A stretch of DNA of 64,000 bases from NCBI GenBank assembly GCA_020746875.1, contig JAGTJL010000014.1:1984001-2048000 (forward strand), written 5' to 3'. Below, piece after piece: positions 57,664 to 64,000 of the stretch (its first letter is position 1; every line of letters begins with the position of its first letter). The notes beneath the pieces are model-generated. The model had not been told where the DNA came from, did not search any database, and saw only the letters and a list, made by a program, of their open reading frames with translations. The stretch comes from Rhexocercosporidium sp. MPI-PUGE-AT-0058 (Eukaryota; Ascomycota; Leotiomycetes; Helotiales). A program made the translations under genes and the position numbers.

Positions 57664-58980
57664 GATTGGATATATGAATTCTTCACTTGAAACCTTTGAA
57701 AGTGAAATGCATCCTGTTCAATTGAGTTATTTTTTGTTATTGTCAACCAAATGGTCCGTTGGAAGGTTCAGGTCATACAGTTGGAGATTCGTCGTCGACC
57801 TTCCAAAAGTTTCTCGCTTGTACTACATGTATATCAAGTAACGAGCAGACATCAAAGCAAGGCTTCACAGGCCACTCGTAAGTACCGCAATTCTCCGGTT
57901 GGAAAAAATTGCAAGGAACTTGCACTAAGCTCCCAATTCTTCTATTCAACAAGCCCCGCCACTGCCTGCCATACCTCCCCCCATTGCCCCCAAACTTGCC
58001 CCGACCATTAAGTAAACGTATTCCGGCGAGTTTCTATGTTTCCACCGTGCCCTTACCAAGCGCGGCGGGGAATTTCTTTTGCATCTGTTTGTCTTCTTGA
58101 TTTGTCTCCGTATTATTTCCAAATTACAACTGTTGAGATTTTCCTAAGCACAATGGTGCTGCTTCGTGATTGTTGTTGTGCGTTGTTTTGAAAGTGGGTC
58201 GCTTAAGCGAGGTTGCGCCGTCATTGCCGTACGGATTCTGGTCTTCAATTTTTCTGTCAATTCGTGGCGCGGTAGACACTACTTACCATTTGAATTAGAG
58301 ATTCTTCTCACCTGTTGCTTTACGGTTTAGAAAGTGCGATAAAAAAAAAGGAGATGGTGATGTTGAGCCTCAAGTACTTGTCAGTTTTTGCATCTCACTT
58401 TTCTTTAGAGATGTGGGTAACGGTTGTAGAGATTATGTTTAAGATAGTTCTACTCTTTTGAGATCCTAATGCTCGATGGTAGAGGACGACTGCAAAAGGG
58501 ATTCCGCAGTTGCGATGCTTTGCTGGGTATTCAAGCAGCATCTTATCGGTATATGCACCTCCGCGTAAGAAATTGCACATCAGAGCTGGTAAGGCGAGAG
58601 TGATACATTAGAAACAAATTTAAGCATTGTGCTGTTATCAGGATTTGTAATTCATTAGTTTGGTAAATGTTGACTTGTAGGTTATCTTGGTTGAAAATGG
58701 CTTTCTCAAGAAGTGAAATCGTCTAAGTAGATTGGTTCGTCTCATAAAAATGTTTTCATTGTGGAATTTTCGCCTAGATGTTCAGTATGATTGTGGTATT
58801 CTTTGCGACCCGAGAAAAATATTGCAAGAGCAGGAGTGACGTTCACCTTAGGCTGTCTGATAAAATTTGACCTTATTCACTAACTACTCCAAGGCCATCG
58901 ACGGTGGTGGAGATTCGGGGTGGCACTTTCCCCATAAGTGTTCACTCTATACTCGCTGAAGTTAGCAAGAAACTAGTCTC

Positions 58981-58988
58981 TATATAAA
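58981..58988 (+). promoter_or_regulatory. TATA box of the DUF7587-like gene
   Basis: TATATAAA, 484 bp upstream of the end of the long CT-rich leader and the ATG at 59,472; a leader of this length is inferred. Confidence 0.5.
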
Positions 58989-59471
58989 CAACCCTTCGCT
59001 ACGTTCTCTTCTAACTCTGAACCTTGATTCAACAACCTTTCCTTCGAGGTCTACCTCACCATCGACTATCATCTTTATCCTCACATCAATCTTTGCGTCC
59101 ACATACCCTCAATCAACAGCTACTTCTAAGCCTATTAGGAACTACGCATATCATTTCATCTTCATATCTGAAGCATACTAAAGTCAGATAATTTCATCAG
59201 AACTCATCCTCCCCTTCTCTTACACTCTTCGACTTTATTGGCCATCTTTTATCATCTCACCAAACTTAAAGATACCCCGTCGAACACAATCGGGTATCGT
59301 TGCCTCAATTCAACACCTCACTCAAGCAATTTAGGCAAGATCTTCAACACACTCAGGTATGTTGCTCACCCTCTACGGTTCACATTTTCTCCTCCTTGGG
59401 CCACAAATTCTTGTACTCTCACTTTCTGGTTTCTAGTCAGCTTTCTTCATACTGACTCCACATCAGCAAAA

Positions 59472-61150
59472 ATGTCGTGGTCCCTTTCTAGCGCTTTCCC
59501 ATCAGCTTTTCAAAAAGCCAGGTCGTCTGCTCTGAGCGCGGCTTATGACTCCGAAACCTTTGGTGAGTTCACATCTATCACATGTGCGAGCAGAAACTAA
59601 CTTTGCCAAGAGGATATGGACATTGATGATCCAGAAGAAGTTGGACCTACCGATAGCGATGATCTTGGCGATGAAAATGCTGTTGAGGAGATCAATGAAA
59701 TCGAGCCCCATGCCGATTTCACTCACGGTCCTGAGAAATCGGGATTACCTCAATTGAGAAATGGTGATAAGCTTTCTAAAGTCGATGATACTAGCGGTAA
59801 GTCCAATAACTGCTCCACCTAAATATTTCTTACTGACTACTTGAAGTCGAGATGGTCTCTAACGAAGCCTTGGCAAAGACGTACGAGGTGGAGAAAAACG
59901 ACAATCGTCTCTACCTCATTCCACCAGTTGTCTCAGCCAAGAGATCATCATATACCAGACTAGTTGATGGCTACAATCCTTATAGAGTGGACAGAGAAAA
60001 GCTTCACAGACTCAGGATGAAATTTGAGAATGCCAAGGGAAGACGTGTCATGAATCTGCGTGTCTATGATATCATTGCCATGGTGCACAAGAACGTCAAG
60101 TATATTCCCAAGTCGGAGAAGCAAGCATTCGTCGACTTTCTTAAGACACTGGAGCAGAAGTGGCGTGATGCGAACAAGCCTCGAGAAAAAAAGAAGAGCC
60201 GCCAACCTCATCCCCGATCCTCAGCAGACTATCTCACGCTCATGCATTCTCTCAAGCCCGAGGAAACTTCCTGTTTAAAGATGGCAACAGATGCAGGCTG
60301 TACCAAAGGAGCTAAGACTTCCAATTCCAGTGAGCCTATCACATACACCAGGCCCAGCGAGTCAACCCACAACCTGAAAGAGTTCCTGAAGGCCCCGCAA
60401 GGAATTACTCCTCCTGCGACCCCCACAAAATTAACCGACCCAGCACCAGCAGAAAAACCAAAGGTCGTTCTGTCAAAAGATGAAGAGGAAGAGCATCCTT
60501 GGATGCCCTCACCGGAATTGATTGCCAGTACCAAAGACAGAAATGGTCTGCTATTGAGAGCATGGGACCAGATGAGCGAATGTAAAATCGACGACGGCAC
60601 GGTTGGCTTCCTCTCCGGGGCTTCCTGGTTCCCACTAGGCTCTGCTGAAGACCGTCACGAAGCCCTCAAATGTCACGCAAACTGGGGTTCCAGGGTCAAG
60701 ACACCGTTCATCTCTGCAACGACAAGCATCCACGAGATTGAGAAAATTCGCATTCCCCTCTTCACAAAACGACAGGACGAAAAGGGGATCAAGCGTAACA
60801 GCAAGTTGACTATCATCAACGCCCATGCCCGATTGGCAAAAGGACTGCCAGTGTTGAGCATGAATGCGGAGCTCAATTACTACAATGTTGCGACTCCGTA
60901 TAGTGACCGCCGTGACTACAAGAACTCCTTCTACACTTTCGAATACCTCCTTCCATTCCGAGTCGGCATTGATGAGATTGTTGCAACTTGGTGCTGGCAG
61001 GATATCGAACGAACTGTTCGAAAGACAGGAAAGGACATCGACCACTGGTTCCGAACTGTTGCCGTGCCACTCTACGATGAGCATGAAGCAGCTAGGAAGG
61101 CAGGTAGACCGATGAAGTTCAAGGGTGGATGTGCTTGCTGCGGTCATTGA
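59472..61150 (+). CDS. DUF7587-like protein
   Basis: Three exons, 59,472-59,562, 59,611-59,796 and 59,847-61,150 (introns 48 and 50 bp); 1,581 bp, 526 residues. An acidic N-terminal segment (DDPEEVGPTDSDDLGDE) precedes a basic region (about 100-220, with REKKKSRQ), a Pro/Thr linker, and a C-terminal domain from about 325 (LLRAWDQ) through HANWGSRVKTPFISATTS (about 370-386) to EYLLPFRVGIDEIVATWCW (about 458-476). As I recall, this pattern defines the fungal DUF7587 group. The order Arg330, Ser382, Glu458 resembles the R-S-E layout of ADP-ribosyltransferases; this is inference only. The protein ends with a Cys pair (CACCGH). No signal peptide. Confidence 0.85.
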
Positions 61151-62271
61151 GACTGGGCAACGACTAGCCTGGAAAGTGGTGGTATGAGAGGTTCAAAGTA
61201 AGGTAACAATTCTCGGCATAATCAGACATCTCTGGACTAGAAAGGATAATCTGCGCATCTACATCAAGTCAACAACGAAATACATGGGACGGGAGGGAGG
61301 TCAAAATTCGACAGTGCCCGATACCATGAAGGAGGTCAGCATGTTTTATGAGCAGCAAATATATTTAGTAGCGCTGAGTAGGAGGGTTGACCAGCTGTGC
61401 AACTTGCATGGAGCTGGGTACCACTGGAAAGGCTACACGTATCATCGACAAGGACAGAATAAATGAATATTATGACAGTCCCACTGCTTGCCTCGTCCCG
61501 GGACTCCAAAAATCAGCAATAAAGGTAAATAAAACAGAAAGCTTGTGCTTTGTCCCGGTGGACTACGAGACTGAATAACAAAGCAAATACATCGGAACTC
61601 TTTGTATGGAGGCACCAAGAAAAAGACTCAAAGCAAGAGCTGCAAATCGAAACTTATCTGGCCAATGGTCATGCACCCTGATATTTGATACTTTGCAATT
61701 TCTTTCAGCCTAGGATCGCAGCCAAAGGAGGGAAAATATACTTTGACAAACAAGGTCTCGGGCTGAGAGACCCCGACCCTGACCACCCCAGACAGATCAA
61801 GATCATCATGAAGTCTTTGATGCCACTCTCGTCTCGCTGCAAAATAGAAACCTTGATTCATAGCCGTGCCAAAAGGGAGGAGAGAACAAGAACATAAACA
61901 GCGGGTATCCGGGAATAATTTCCCCTCGCTCAGATATTTTTTCTTCTTCTTTTCTTTTTCTTTTTCCACCTGCTTACCCTCTCCATATTCCCATTTGTCT
62001 GCGCCGCAAACAGAGCAGTCGAAGCCGTCCGTCCTGCATTCGATTCTTCGAGTCGTGATTGGCTGCCCCTGAATCCCCAGCCGCCAACCCCCTTCCCGTC
62101 TGTCATCCTGGTCTGGTCTGGTCTGGTCTGTGTTGTCTGTCAGCCTCGAGTGCGAGGTCGATCCCCAAATTCCATTTCCCCGTCCAGACCAGTTGGTCTG
62201 CCATCCACAACTCTACGTCCACCGCCGAGAGGGTGGTCACAAATACCGGCAAACTGGCGAAGTTCAACATC
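61151..62271. other. Intergenic between the DUF7587-like and F-box genes
   Basis: Short frames only (61,284-61,578 and 61,628-61,969 without a known product). The right half is CT-rich leader-like sequence with a (GGTCT)4 run at 62,111-62,130. Confidence 0.45.
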
Positions 62272-64000
62272 ATGAAGTGGTTCAAGAAAAAGAATAAAAA
62301 GGCGCGCTCGCAGGAAGATCTCAATCCCACTCGGTCCTTCCCGCAGTATGGAACCCCGCCTGTGTCAAGCCAGACCTTAGCCAGGCTGCCTGTCCCCATA
62401 CTCGAGCGCATCTTTGCATTCGTCTGTCCGCACGCGAGGGACGAGACGTACGAGAGCTGCGAGGATTCAGCCGTAGAGGATACGTGCATGCTATGCGATC
62501 TGCGCGACCTGTCGCACTGCGCGCAAGTCTCGAGGAAGTGGAGGGCGGCAGCCGTCAACGTTCTGTGGGTTACTTCTGCAGCTTCTTTTTGGGGATATGT
62601 ACTGACAGTCGATCTGTAGATACCACAGTATACGCATCGATGCCGTTCACTACTGCGAACTCGAAGATGTCCTGGCCGAGAAGCGCAAACGTCGGTCCTT
62701 CATGCGACACAATGCTGAGCCTGAAGATACCGCGGCAGCGAGGCTGAAGTTTCTGGCTAGAACCCTTCATGACAACAAGGGAGGCTTTGCGCTGAATGTT
62801 CAATATCTGAAGACGCCATATATGACGAGAGAGACCTGCAAGCCTGATCTTGCCAGGACTGTGGCATGCTGCCCGAACCTACGATATGTCGACCTCCCCG
62901 AAGGTGTCTTCCAAGATGACCCGTCTTGCAATACCCTAAAGCAGGAAGTCCAAGGCCGATGTCCAGAGTTGCGCAAGATGACATATGTCAGAGGTGCGGA
63001 GAGGGGACTGGAAATGTTGGCAAGTGGACATCAGTGGCACAATCTGGAAGTACTGGAGCTGGGGAAGTTGAACGTGGACCCTACTATCCTACGACAGGCA
63101 TTGGGATCACTCCCGAATCTCCATGCTCTGAAAGTCACGGATATGATCTCGTTCCATGACCAACTCTTCCAGCATAGCGACTACCTCCCTCCTTTCCCCG
63201 CCCTCGCTGAGATTATATTCGAAAATATCCCCAATATCACAGCAGAGGGTCTGGTTGCATACCTCTTTCGCTCCGATACACAAAACACACTCAAAACTCT
63301 GTCCTTAACAGCGACAGGTATCCACCCCCCAACTCTGCACAGGATACTTGCAGTTGCACCGAAATTGGAGCATCTGTCTATCACCGAATCCGTGAATGCT
63401 TCATTTCCAGCAGCAGACATCCCAACGCTCCAATCGAGGTCTCTCAAGACCTTCCACTACGAAATCACATCTGCTGATTCTGCTAATGTATATGCCAACA
63501 CAACTGCCAGCCACTACGCCTATCTCACTAGATCACTGATGTCTGGAGGACTTCCTTCTTTGAAGGAGCTCTACGTTCGAGGTAAGCAGGTCACCTCACT
63601 ACTGATGAATCGTAGCTGACGTGTTCTAGATCCTGACTTCCCCGAAACTCTCCTTGACCTTGCACCTCCTCTACCTGCCTTTGCCACTGATCCCGACAAC
63701 TTCGCTCCACCACCTCCAAATCCATTTGCTGCGCACAATCCCAACCAGAACCGACTGAGCTCTAACAACCCATTCGCCAAGATGCAATCAGGGTAATTTT
63801 TTCACTTGACTTTAGTGTTACATGGCTAACCTTCTTAGGCCCGGATTGAAGCAAGAACTACAGGTCTTTAGTAAGGGACTAGATGAGATGGAATGGAACT
63901 TCTCCAAAGTACAGCCTCCAGCTCGAGGAAGACGAGGAAGTGCGACAGCCCCCAGGCCAGTCAGTTCCTACGGCTTAAGCGACAGCATGGGCAAGGGCTG
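62272..64000 (+). CDS. F-box protein (partial, cut by right edge)
   Basis: Exons seen: 62,272-62,564, 62,620-63,581, 63,630-63,792 and 63,839 to beyond 64,000 (introns 55, 48 and 46 bp). ATG at 62,272 follows a basic MKWFKKKNKK start. The F-box covers about residues 36-100 (LARLPVPILERIFAFVC ... CAQVSRKWRAAAVNVLYHSIRID) with an inserted acidic/Cys segment between its helices. A leucine-rich-repeat-like region follows in exon 2 (NLRYVDLP, NLEVLELGKLNV, NLHALKVTD, TLKTLSLTATGI, KLEHLSITES), then a Pro/Asn-rich segment (APPPPNPFAAHNP). Such proteins bind Skp1 through the F-box and present substrates to SCF ubiquitin ligases. The target is unknown and the C-terminus is outside the window. Confidence 0.88.

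Larger units (their letters stand above)
57579..59471. other. 1.9-kb intergenic region
   Basis: It holds a (TA)10 microsatellite, short frames without a recognisable product, a TATA box at 58,981-58,988 and a CT-rich 5' UTR-like stretch leading to the ATG at 59,472. Confidence 0.5.

Overview
The window is a chromosome segment of a filamentous ascomycete (Pezizomycotina; gene content and style suggest Leotiomycetes, but that is an inference). Reasons: split genes with 46-95 bp GT-AG introns, fungal families (HET, CorA-like, fungal GT31, fungal F-box), and a repeat block whose mutations look like repeat-induced point mutation (RIP).

Bases 1 to about 26,000 are an AT-rich, gene-free block of dead transposons. 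A Ty1/copia remnant on the minus strand (1 to about 4,331) runs off the left edge. Next is a Ty3/gypsy chromovirus, element A (4,337-23,717, LTRs of 397 bp, perfect 5-bp TSD CTATC). A second Ty3/gypsy element, B (7,682-20,265, LTRs of 282 bp, apparent 4-bp TSD ATAT), sits inside the reverse transcriptase of A. The block ends with a pogo-type transposase (24,154-25,946, minus) that is itself interrupted by a 271-bp TA-flanked MITE. Coding frames throughout are broken mainly by TAA/TAG codons, as expected from C-to-T and G-to-A change. No host gene is visible here.

Bases 27,000-36,800 hold four minus-strand genes in a row: a HET-domain protein, a 1,007-residue protein kinase fused to a vWA domain, a fungal CorA-like two-TM membrane protein, and a small coiled-coil protein. 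HET and kinase/vWA proteins next to a heterochromatin-like block suggest a signalling or non-self-recognition neighbourhood; this is inference only.

Bases 36,800-50,000 are sparse. Glycogen synthase (41,547-43,845, minus, 5 exons) is the clear housekeeping gene, with a very long non-coding 5' side. A low-complexity hypothetical gene lies at 47,926-49,194.

Bases 50,000-64,000 hold three zinc-knuckle loci (a fragment at 50.2 kb, a 69-residue ORF at 50.96 kb, a 232-residue RGG/CCHC protein at 56.9 kb), a secreted single-pass membrane protein (51.5-52.3 kb), a decayed Tc1/mariner element with its terminal repeats (52.9-54.2 kb), a Fringe-like GT31 glycosyltransferase with a C-terminal PAN-like module, a 526-residue DUF7587-like protein, and an F-box gene cut by the right edge. 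No tRNA, rRNA or CRISPR array was seen. Exon joins were made by hand from splice consensus; every complete multi-exon model sums to a multiple of three.
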